NCBI RefSeq assembly: GCF_028331445.1
Contig: NZ_JAQMHX010000006.1
Location: 329,281-393,280 of the forward strand
Length of the DNA: 64,000 bases
Direction of reading: 5' to 3'
Source of the DNA: Candidatus Phyllobacterium onerii
GTDB taxonomy: Bacteria; Pseudomonadota; Alphaproteobacteria; Rhizobiales; Rhizobiaceae
Shown: piece by piece, positions 56,884 to 64,000 of the stretch
Layout of the letters: each line of letters opens with the position of its first letter
Position numbering within the stretch: the first letter of the stretch is position 1
Made by a program: the position numbers and the translations under genes
The notes under the pieces: generated by a model
What the model was told of the DNA's origin: nothing
Seen by the model: only the letters and a program-made list of their open reading frames with translations
The model's database searches: none

Positions 56884-57085
56884 TTCCGGAGCCGTTCGAA
56901 GTGGGGAGAGGATCGGCGCCTCCGATGGCGGGTAACGGACCCGCTGTCCGGGGAAGTTCTGTCCAAGGGTTCCCCTGCCGGTACTACGACTGGCGTGTGC
57001 TGGACGAGCACTTCGAAAGGGGCTTTCGGCAGCGGGTGACGCAATTCAGCCAACGCGGAAGGCCTCCCAAGCGGAACGGACGGGA
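56884..57085 (+). ncRNA. Candidate structured RNA upstream of clpB
   Basis: Closing helix: CCGTTC (56892-56897) pairs with GAACGG (57074-57079), and GGGAG (56904-56908) with CTCCC (57064-57068). Inside lie six perfect short hairpins: ATCGG/CCGAT (56912-56926), GCGGGT/ACCCGC (56928-56944), GGGGAA/TTCCCC (56950-56975), GCCGGT/ACTGGC with one G-T pair (56977-56994), GTGCT/AGCAC (56997-57011) and CGAAAG/CTTTCG (57014-57028). I recognise no known family: no RNase P, tmRNA, 6S or SRP signature is visible. Strand is a guess from the direction of the neighbours. Short open frames crossing it look incidental. Confidence 0.5.
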
Positions 57086-57098
57086 TCAAAAGTCGCCG

Positions 57099-57159
57099 GA
57101 CGGGCGGTCTTCGGATCGCATTATTATTCTACAAAGACGCGCTTCGACGACCGCCCGTC
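57099..57159. repeat. 11-bp perfect inverted repeat
   Basis: GACGGGCGGTC (57099-57109) and GACCGCCCGTC (57149-57159) pair perfectly around a 39-nt AT-rich spacer. It lies between the candidate RNA and clpB. It may belong to the RNA or be an operator. Nothing recognisable follows between 57160 and the clpB ribosome site; I could not place a convincing heat-shock sigma factor promoter there. Confidence 0.6.
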
Positions 57160-57392
57160 TTCCCACAATGAAAGCAATGGCCAGACTCCGAGGAGGGCGT
57201 GGCAAGGGTGGGGCTTTTTGTGCTAAAACAACAGTCACAGGCAGTGATAAAAGCTGGAATTCCGATCTTGCAGGCTGCGGACAATATTCCCATATCTGCT
57301 TCGAGCGAATGGGTCTGCCTCTTGCAGGGGACCCGTCACCAACACACCGTGCGATGCCGCTTGAAGGGTCGTTCGGGAAAAGGAGACACCAT

Positions 57393-60005
57393 ATGAACAT
57401 TGAAAAATATACCGAGCGCGTCCGGGGATTCATCCAGTCAGCACAGACCTTTGCCCTCTCATCCAACCACCAGCAATTTGCACCCGAACATTTGTTGAAG
57501 GTCCTGGTCGATGACGAGGAGGGCCTTGCTGCATCGCTGATTGAGCGGGCAGGCGGGCGCATAGCAGATGTACGCCTCGGGTTGCAGGCGGCGCTTGACG
57601 CCTTGCCCAAAGTAACCGGCGGCAACGGGCAGCTTTATCTTGCCCAGCCCTTGGCCAAGATTTTCACGACTGCAGAGGAGCTGGCACAGAAAGCCGGCGA
57701 CAGTTTTGTTACTGTCGAGCGCCTTCTGACTGCGATGGCCATCGAAAAGTCGGCCAAGACCGCGGACATATTGAGCCGCGCCGGCGTGACCGCTGCGGGG
57801 CTTAATGCCGTCATCAACGACATCCGCAAGGGGCGGACCGCAGATTCGGCTTCGGCCGAAAACACCTACGACGCCTTGAAGAAATATGCGCGCGATCTCA
57901 CCGCGGATGCACGGGCCGGTAAGCTCGACCCTGTGATTGGACGCGACGATGAAATCCGCCGCACTATTCAGGTATTGTCGCGTCGCACCAAGAATAATCC
58001 GGTGCTGATTGGCGAGCCTGGCGTCGGCAAGACGGCAATTGCAGAAGGCCTTGCGCTGCGTATCGTCAATGGCGATGTGCCTGAATCACTGAAAGACAAG
58101 CAGTTGATGGCACTCGATATGGGCGCTCTCATTGCCGGCGCGAAATATCGTGGCGAATTCGAGGAGCGGCTGAAAGGCGTGCTGTCCGAAGTCACTTCGG
58201 CAAATGGCCAGATCATCCTGTTCATCGACGAGATGCACACGCTTGTCGGCGCTGGTAAGGCCGAAGGTGCGATGGACGCTTCGAACCTCTTGAAGCCGGC
58301 ATTGGCTCGCGGTGAACTGCACTGCGTTGGCGCGACGACGCTCGACGAATATCGCAAGCATGTCGAAAAGGATGCAGCGCTTGCCCGCCGGTTCCAGCCG
58401 GTGTTTGTCGATGAGCCGTCGGTGGAGGATACCATCTCGATCTTGCGCGGCCTGAAGGAGAAATACGAGCAGCATCATAAAGTTCGAATCTCCGATTCGG
58501 CGCTTGTTGCGGCGGCGACATTATCCAACCGCTACATCACCGACCGGTTCCTGCCCGACAAGGCGATCGATTTGATCGACGAAGGCGCAGCACGGCTTCG
58601 CATGCAGGTTGATTCCAAACCGGAGGAGCTGGACGAGATCGACCGGCGTATCATGCAGTTGAAGATCGAGCGTGAGGCGCTGAAGGTCGAAAAAGACGAC
58701 GCTTCCCGCGATCGTCTTGAGCGGCTGGAGAAGGAACTCGCCGATCTGGAAGAACAGTCAACCGCGATAACCAACACATGGCAGGCTGAAAAGCAGAAGC
58801 TCGGTCATGCGGCCGACTTGAAGCGACAGCTTGACGATGCACGCAATGCGCTTGCATCTGCCCAGCGCAATGGTGAATTCCAGAAGGCCGGCGAGCTCGC
58901 CTATGGGACGATCCCCCAGTTGGAAAAGCAGCTGGCGGAGGCTGAACAGCATGACGGTTCAACCTCGATGGTCGAAGAAATCGTGACACCGGATCATATC
59001 GCTCAGGTTGTTTCGCGCTGGACTGGCATTCCGGTAGACCGGATGCTGGAAGGCGAACGTGAGAAGCTCTTGCGTATGGAGGATGAACTGGCCAAGCGGG
59101 TCGTCGGTCAGGGCGAAGCAGTCCAGGCTGTGTCGAAAGCCATTCGCCGCGCGCGGGCGGGATTGCAGGATCCGAACCGGCCTATCGGCTCGTTCATCTT
59201 TCTTGGGCCAACAGGTGTCGGCAAGACGGAGCTGACGAAAACGCTGGCTTCATTCCTGTTCTCCGACGAGACGGCCATGGTTCGGCTCGACATGTCCGAA
59301 TACATGGAAAAGCATTCCGTCTCGCGGCTGATCGGCGCGCCTCCCGGCTATGTCGGTTATGAAGAGGGTGGTGCTCTTACCGAGGCTGTTCGCCGCAGGC
59401 CCTATCAGGTGATTCTCTTCGACGAGATCGAAAAGGCCCATCCGGATGTGTTCAACGTCCTTCTGCAGGTTCTTGACGATGGCCGCTTGACCGATGGTCA
59501 GGGGCGTACTGTCGATTTCCGCAACACGCTGATCATCATGACATCGAACCTCGGGGCCGAATATCTTGTCGGGCTGTCAGAGGGCCAGGATGTCGAGGAG
59601 GTTCGTGAAGAGGTGATGAACGTCGTCAAGGCATCGTTCAGGCCGGAGTTCCTCAACCGTGTGGATGAGATCATCCTGTTTCATCGGTTGCAGCGCAAGG
59701 AGATGGGCAAGATCGTGGCAATCCAGCTGCAGCATCTGCAGTCGCTTCTGACAGATCGCAAGATCGTTTTGAAGATCGATGAGGATGCAACGAACTGGCT
59801 GGCCGAGAAAGGCTACGATCCTGCCTATGGTGCGCGGCCGTTGAAGCGCGTGATCCAGAAGGAAGTACAGGACCCGCTGGCCGAGAGGATCCTGCTCGGC
59901 GAGATACTGGATGGCTCCACGGTCAAGATCACCGCTGGGTCGGACAGGCTGAACTTCAAGTCTGTTAAATCCGCTCCCGAACGGGAAAAGAGCGAGGCCG
60001 CGTAA
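57393..60005 (+). CDS. clpB: ATP-dependent disaggregase ClpB
   Basis: ClpB pulls apart aggregated proteins together with DnaK. The 870-residue protein starts [20 protein letters not shown] after a strong AAAAGGAGA ribosome site. An N-terminal Clp_N domain (residues 1-145) comes first. The first AAA+ domain has Walker A GEPGVGKT near 208, and the coiled middle domain (about 410-520) distinguishes ClpB from ClpA. The second AAA+ domain has GPTGVGKT near 605, with a C-terminal D2-small domain. A terminator follows. The preceding 850 bp carry no protein gene. Confidence 0.98.
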   Translation: MNIEKYTERVRGFIQSAQTFALSSNHQQFAPEHLLKVLVDDEEGLAASLIERAGGRIADVRLGLQAALDALPKVTGGNGQLYLAQPLAKIFTTAEELAQKAGDSFVTVERLLTAMAIEKSAKTADILSRAGVTAAGLNAVINDIRKGRTADSASAENTYDALKKYARDLTADARAGKLDPVIGRDDEIRRTIQVLSRRTKNNPVLIGEPGVGKTAIAEGLALRIVNGDVPESLKDKQLMALDMGALIAGAKYRGEFEERLKGVLSEVTSANGQIILFIDEMHTLVGAGKAEGAMDASNLLKPALARGELHCVGATTLDEYRKHVEKDAALARRFQPVFVDEPSVEDTISILRGLKEKYEQHHKVRISDSALVAAATLSNRYITDRFLPDKAIDLIDEGAARLRMQVDSKPEELDEIDRRIMQLKIEREALKVEKDDASRDRLERLEKELADLEEQSTAITNTWQAEKQKLGHAADLKRQLDDARNALASAQRNGEFQKAGELAYGTIPQLEKQLAEAEQHDGSTSMVEEIVTPDHIAQVVSRWTGIPVDRMLEGEREKLLRMEDELAKRVVGQGEAVQAVSKAIRRARAGLQDPNRPIGSFIFLGPTGVGKTELTKTLASFLFSDETAMVRLDMSEYMEKHSVSRLIGAPPGYVGYEEGGALTEAVRRRPYQVILFDEIEKAHPDVFNVLLQVLDDGRLTDGQGRTVDFRNTLIIMTSNLGAEYLVGLSEGQDVEEVREEVMNVVKASFRPEFLNRVDEIILFHRLQRKEMGKIVAIQLQHLQSLLTDRKIVLKIDEDATNWLAEKGYDPAYGARPLKRVIQKEVQDPLAERILLGEILDGSTVKITAGSDRLNFKSVKSAPEREKSEAA

Positions 60006-60038
60006 GTGCGCTCTGCACAAAAACAGCAAACAAAGGAG

Positions 60039-60063
60039 ATGGCCGCCATATAGCGGCCATTTT
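60039..60063 (+). terminator. Intrinsic terminator of clpB
   Basis: An 8-bp perfect stem ATGGCCGC/GCGGCCAT with a CATATA loop is followed by TTT, 34 bp after the clpB stop. Confidence 0.8.
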
Positions 60064-60183
60064 CACGTCCCGTTCATTCGATAAATGCAACGATAAAAGC
60101 CTATCGTCATTAACCATAAAGACAGGAAAATCGGTCATTTATGCTTAACGACAAGTTAGTGGCAGAAACCGGAAGCTGAAGGC

Positions 60184-61569
60184 ATGACGTCTTATCGTTG
60201 TTCATTATTTGGAATGTTGTTGATTGCTTCAACCGGTGCTGTCGCTCCGTTCACCGCACAAGCCGCAGAAAGAGCTGTGCCCGTCGTCAACGACCAGGCT
60301 TCATATACCGTTGCGCAATGGTTCGAACCGCGCGAGCGGCGGCAAGCTTATCGATCCTATTTTGATGAGTATGGCCGTAAAATTACCGTGGATCGCCGCG
60401 GGCGGATCGTTTCGGTCGAAGAGGCGCAAACCAATCAATCGAATGAGGGGACGGATTATTTTCCCGATGCGCCGCAAGATCCGTATGACACCGGTGCAAT
60501 TTCGAATGATCCCTACGGCACGGCACTGCCTTCCGAGAGCGACTATGGCAGCGTCAACCGCGAACCTTTGCCGCCCGCCAATGGCGAATCGGATTTGCAA
60601 CCCACCGATCCGAACCTTGTCGAACCCGGTGCGCCAAGCGATGGCCTGACGGATGTTCCGCAGCAGGAGCAGATACCGGTTCATCCCAACCCGGCACCGA
60701 CGATAGAACTGCCGAAAGGGCAGGGCGCGAAAGCCAAGATCGCCGCCATCCAGGTTCTGCTTGACCGGATCGGTGTGTCGCCAGGCGTTATCGATGGTCA
60801 CAAGGGCGGGAACGTCGACAAGGCTGTTGCCGCTTTCGAGGAAATGACCGGACAGCAGTTCGATCCTCTCAACGAAGAAGGCATCAATGCATCGCTGGAA
60901 CAGACCGGCGGTCCGGCGTTCATGTCCTATACAATCACATCCGAAGATGCCGCCTATCCATTCGTTGCATCCATCCCGGAAGACTACAGCCACAAGGCGC
61001 AACTGGAGCGTATGGCCTTCACGTCGGTGACGGAAATGCTGGCCGAGCGGTTTCACATGGACGAGAACTATCTGAAAGAAATGAATCCCGGCGTGGATTT
61101 CAACACGCCAGGTGTTGCCATTCAGGTAGCAAATACCGGCCAAAACGCCGGCGGCGCCGTGACGCGTATCATCGCCGACAAGGGACGCAAGCAAGTTCGT
61201 GGGTATAATGCCGAAGGGCGGCTGGTCGTTGCCTATCCGGCAACGATCGGATCGACTGATACGCCATCGCCTTCGGGTACCGTGCAGGTCGAGCGCGTCG
61301 CTCTCAATCCGAATTATACCTACAACCCGAAAATCAACTTCAAGCAGGGTGAGAACAATTCGGTTTTGACGATACCTCCGGGACCGAACGGCCCTGTCGG
61401 CACCGTTTGGATCGCCTTGTCGAAGCCGACCTACGGGATTCACGGCACACCTGAACCGTCAAAGATCGGCAAGACCAACAGTCATGGTTGTGTGCGCCTG
61501 ACCAATTGGGACGCGACGGAACTGTCGAAGCTCGTGCAGAAGGGCGTAACAGTCGAATTCCAGGAGTAG
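60184..61569 (+). CDS. L,D-transpeptidase (YkuD family)
   Basis: This 461-residue exported enzyme is likely to make 3-3 peptidoglycan cross-links or attach proteins to peptidoglycan. A signal peptide covers residues 1-28. A Pro/Asp-rich linker follows, then a peptidoglycan-binding-like helical part (KIAAIQVLLDRIGVSPGVIDG). The YkuD domain occupies about residues 330-460, with the catalytic cysteine in KTNSHGCVRLTNWD and the preceding histidine in YGIHGTPEP. It ends 3 bp from the convergent M23 peptidase gene. Confidence 0.93.
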   Translation: MTSYRCSLFGMLLIASTGAVAPFTAQAAERAVPVVNDQASYTVAQWFEPRERRQAYRSYFDEYGRKITVDRRGRIVSVEEAQTNQSNEGTDYFPDAPQDPYDTGAISNDPYGTALPSESDYGSVNREPLPPANGESDLQPTDPNLVEPGAPSDGLTDVPQQEQIPVHPNPAPTIELPKGQGAKAKIAAIQVLLDRIGVSPGVIDGHKGGNVDKAVAAFEEMTGQQFDPLNEEGINASLEQTGGPAFMSYTITSEDAAYPFVASIPEDYSHKAQLERMAFTSVTEMLAERFHMDENYLKEMNPGVDFNTPGVAIQVANTGQNAGGAVTRIIADKGRKQVRGYNAEGRLVVAYPATIGSTDTPSPSGTVQVERVALNPNYTYNPKINFKQGENNSVLTIPPGPNGPVGTVWIALSKPTYGIHGTPEPSKIGKTNSHGCVRLTNWDATELSKLVQKGVTVEFQE

Positions 61570-61572
61570 GGT

Positions 61573-63525
61573 TCAGCCGCTGGCAGCGACCTTGGTCCCC
61601 TTCGCTTCGTCATCCTTAAGAAGCTGATCGATACGTTCACGCTCGCGCTTGAATGCGACCAGATCATCGCCGCCAAGTTCACCGCCGCTCGGAAGGCGGA
61701 TGCGCATCGGATCGACCTTGGAGCCATTGACGATCACCTCGTAATGCAAATGAGGGCCAGTCGAAAGCCCGGTCGATCCGAGGTAACCTATAACCTGGCC
61801 CTGCCGCACCTTCGCACCCGGGATCACGCCGCTGGCGATAGCGTTCTGATGCGAATAACTGCTTTCATAGCCGTTGGAATGGCGTATGAGCGTCTGGTTG
61901 CCATAGCCGTTGGTCCAACCCGCTCGTTCGACGACACCATTGCCTGCAGCGATGATTGGCGTTCCACGCGGCGCTGACCAGTCCACACCCGTATGCATGC
62001 GGGAATAACCAAGGATGGGATGACGCCGCATGCCGAAGGGCGAACGGAAGATGCCGTTCGGTACCGGTTTACGCAGCAGGAACTGCTTGGAGCTCTTGCC
62101 GTCCTCGTCGTAGTAGTCGGTGTTGCCGTCCTTGCTGTGGAACCGGTAGAATTTTTTCAGGTCACCGCCAAAATTGGCTGCAACGTAGAGAATTTCCGAA
62201 TCGTCGCCGGCCTTCTCCGAATCTGCCGGAAGCGAGAACAAGGCTTCCAACTCATCGGTGGGTGAAAGCTGCGACTGGAAGTCGACATCGGAAGCAAGCA
62301 TCCTGATGAGCTGTTTGATCATCGGGTCCGTCATGCCATAGGCGACACCGGCGCGGTAGATGCCGTCATAGATCGTGGGCAAATCTTCAGTCCGGCGCGA
62401 GACCGGGGGATTATCATCGAATGCAACCTGCAGGCCAGGTGTCATCTCCGGTTCGTCCGCCGGGACATATTGGTCGCGGTCGTTGAGGGCGATCGTCAGG
62501 ACATGCGTGCTTCCATTGTAGACGCTGGCCCGCATGATCCTGTCGGTATTGTTCTGGGACTCGATGCCAAGCCGTAATACGCTGCCGCTCTTCAAACGCG
62601 GCGAGTTCAACAGCTTGGCGATCGCCTCCGACATGCCCGTAGCGTCGCCGTTCTCGTAGCCCGCATCATTGAGTGCGGCCAGAATATCCTTGTCACTGCG
62701 GAACGGAATGAGTTCTTCCGAATAGCCGGCACTCTCGGCGTCCTCGGACAGCCGGGGAGAGACGCTGACATTTTCCTGAATGATTTTGACGGCAAGGGGA
62801 CTGCGAAGATTGTAAGGATCCTCGTCTGTACCAAATCGCAGCGGGTCGACGTAGTGGAGAGAAGCGACCTGGATGGCTCCATCGGTCAGAAGTGAGCCAG
62901 TGTTGCGGACAACCTCTTCCACGTCATCCACACTCAGATCATCGGCGGGATCGTATTGCGCCGTGGCCAAGGGGAAATCCACAGTGCGGAGGCTGACCTC
63001 ACTCTCCACCTTGGCACCGTAGATCAAGCCGGTTTTCGGTGTCGGGTCCGTGCCCTCATTGGCTTCCGCGAAGACATCGAGGGGATTGAACGCGGGATAT
63101 CGCCGATTGGTGTTATGGACATCGGCGAGCGCGATGTGGACGAATTCGAACGGCATTGAACGAATAACGTCACGCTCGCCATCCTTGAACATCGTCGAAA
63201 CATCGAGCCGTCTGCGGTCGCGATTTTTCTGGATGGGTGTCGTTGCGGCCACGCGAGCGCCTTTGGTGACATCGGAATTGCCGCCCGGTGCAGGCATTGC
63301 GTTGCGGGCCATCAATTCCGGCGGCGTCGCCAGCTGTTCGCGGCCGTCAAGCGCTGCAAACAAGGCCACACCCATTAATATGCTGGAAGTAATGCCAGTA
63401 AGAAAGGTGCCGGCAAGCCATCGTGCCGAGATCTCTCGACGATCTGGCGGGCCACGACGGCCGTCCGTAATCAACGGCGGCTCGTTGCCCGGATCGATTG
63501 ATGAGTGCCCCTCGTACTCGTTCAT
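61573..63525 (-). CDS. M23-family metallopeptidase (LytM-type)
   Basis: This 650-residue membrane-anchored protein is expected to cut peptidoglycan cross-links. One transmembrane helix lies at about residues 37-60, followed by a long periplasmic region of unknown structure. The C-terminal M23 domain (about residues 500-620) has zinc ligands in RMHTGVDWSAPRGTPI and the catalytic GPHLHYEV. The active-site histidine lies in SSYSHQNAIASG. All ligands are present, so it should be active. Both converging genes act on the cell wall. Confidence 0.92.
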   Translation of the reverse strand: MNEYEGHSSIDPGNEPPLITDGRRGPPDRREISARWLAGTFLTGITSSILMGVALFAALDGREQLATPPELMARNAMPAPGGNSDVTKGARVAATTPIQKNRDRRRLDVSTMFKDGERDVIRSMPFEFVHIALADVHNTNRRYPAFNPLDVFAEANEGTDPTPKTGLIYGAKVESEVSLRTVDFPLATAQYDPADDLSVDDVEEVVRNTGSLLTDGAIQVASLHYVDPLRFGTDEDPYNLRSPLAVKIIQENVSVSPRLSEDAESAGYSEELIPFRSDKDILAALNDAGYENGDATGMSEAIAKLLNSPRLKSGSVLRLGIESQNNTDRIMRASVYNGSTHVLTIALNDRDQYVPADEPEMTPGLQVAFDDNPPVSRRTEDLPTIYDGIYRAGVAYGMTDPMIKQLIRMLASDVDFQSQLSPTDELEALFSLPADSEKAGDDSEILYVAANFGGDLKKFYRFHSKDGNTDYYDEDGKSSKQFLLRKPVPNGIFRSPFGMRRHPILGYSRMHTGVDWSAPRGTPIIAAGNGVVERAGWTNGYGNQTLIRHSNGYESSYSHQNAIASGVIPGAKVRQGQVIGYLGSTGLSTGPHLHYEVIVNGSKVDPMRIRLPSGGELGGDDLVAFKRERERIDQLLKDDEAKGTKVAASG

Positions 63526-63891
63526 ACTGTTAAGTGTTGATCCTGTCGCCGTTATTGACTGCGGGCTTATGAGATTTTTCGGCGCTTGCCGACCAGCCTT
63601 GTACTGGTATGAAATCGATTGGGACGCAGTTTTGCCCTCCCAGCTTGCCTATGTCAACGCGCGGTCCCGCAAGCCTGTGCAAATGCTGCGTGACGCAGAT
63701 TGATAGATCGGACTGATCGTGTGGCATGGGAGCGAGCGCTATGTCGGGATTTGGGCATGTTTGTGGCCGATCCATTCACATTTCAATTCGCCGGCTATAT
63801 CCCGGCTATATCCACAAGGTGCCACTTTGCATGCTAAAACGGCGCCCCAAAAGACTCTGTCATATTTTTCATAATTTCTTCAAAATCGATG
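63526..63891. other. Intergenic stretch without a recognised gene
   Basis: About 365 bp lie between the M23 peptidase start and the promoter at the right edge. It should hold the peptidase promoter. Short open frames crossing it show no conserved features. I see no repeat of families A or B here. Confidence 0.6.
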
Positions 63892-63921
63892 TTGACAGGT
63901 TTGTTAGGTGGGGTCTATATA
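63892..63921 (+). promoter_or_regulatory. Strong sigma70-type promoter, probably of an rRNA operon
   Basis: A perfect TTGACA (63892-63897) and a TATATA box (63916-63921; ctatat gives exactly 17 bp spacing) are followed by GC-rich sequence with short hairpins, running off the window without a start codon. This layout (TTGACA, CTATATA, then a gcaca-acgaggg leader) resembles rrn promoters in Hyphomicrobiales. The rRNA genes themselves are not in the window, so their identity is inferred. Confidence 0.65.
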
Positions 63922-64000
63922 CCGGCACAACGAGGGCGGGGCGCCGCTGGCGGTTGCCGAATGCGCCCTATAGTTTGGTTGACTGGTTTGCTTGCGGGCT

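Noticed and set aside
56818..57039. 73-codon frame (GTG start) over the candidate RNA
   Set aside because: It has no ribosome site and no recognisable family. Its sequence is better explained by RNA hairpins.
56901..57392. Open frame of 164 codons in phase upstream of clpB
   Set aside because: There is no conserved protein feature. The ClpB N-terminus and a strong ribosome site are at 57393. The same bases form the candidate RNA hairpins.
57160..57392. RpoH (sigma32-type) promoter or ROSE thermometer before clpB
   Set aside because: Several CTTG strings exist but none has a convincing -10 at proper spacing. No ROSE-like U(U/C)GCU segment pairs with the ribosome site.

Overview
The window is 64 kb of chromosome from an alphaproteobacterium of the order Hyphomicrobiales (Rhizobiales). 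Gene content and order (argH - small lipoprotein - lysA - TIGR02302 protein; ftsE-ftsX; secA opposite a parvulin and argJ; lysC - ptsP - prfA - prmC - DUF4167 - clpB) look most like Brucella/Ochrobactrum or Phyllobacterium. That placement rests on family recognition and synteny from memory, not on a search. Coding is dense (about 64 protein genes and one tRNA), moderately high in GC, and mostly housekeeping. I see no insertion sequence, prophage, plasmid gene or CRISPR array.

Layout. 0.1-4.3 kb: ChaC-type cyclotransferase, thioredoxin-like TlpA, and arginine/lysine synthesis (argH, lysA). 4.6-11.8 kb: envelope and division genes (TIGR02302 protein, hpt, ftsEX, YdcF-like protein, plsC). 12-17 kb: a large lipoprotein hydrolase with an internal duplication, and a DEAD-box helicase. 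17.2-23.8 kb: a leftward block with a YaiI-like protein, exoD, 3-hydroxybutyryl-CoA dehydrogenase, etfA/etfB, rhomboid, cobalamin adenosyltransferase, HIG1-like protein and SDR. 23.9-29.2 kb: BrkB protein, EamA transporter, gluQRS, AlkA-type glycosylase, HNH endonuclease, dsbB, YqaA. 29.5-36.6 kb is the most accessory-looking part: tRNA-Leu(CAA), two secreted low-complexity Ser/Gly-rich proteins, a NarL-type two-component system, a SnoaL-like protein, and an acetyltransferase/flippase pair. 36.7-51 kb: secA, parvulin, argJ, GNAT, mutT, methyltransferase, comF, grxC, nitrilase-family protein, DUF1178, EamA, ubiG, GFA protein, lysC. 51-63.5 kb: ptsP, prfA, prmC, DUF4167 protein, clpB, L,D-transpeptidase, M23 peptidase. 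The last 120 bases hold a strong sigma70-type promoter that probably drives an rRNA operon beyond the window.

Repeats fill many intergenic gaps. Family A is a GC-rich palindromic element of about 47 bp, present at three loci, each time as an inverted pair. Family B is a 105-145 bp element with a central palindrome, in six full copies plus one edge fragment. A separate 137-bp palindrome lies at 14.9 kb.

The most interesting unexplained item is a candidate structured RNA at about 56.88-57.09 kb, upstream of clpB: six short perfect hairpins enclosed by a long-range helix. Next are the Ser/Gly-rich proteins beside a sensor kinase/response regulator pair, the 66-residue duplication in the lipoprotein hydrolase, and the base-pair-preserving variation in both repeat families.
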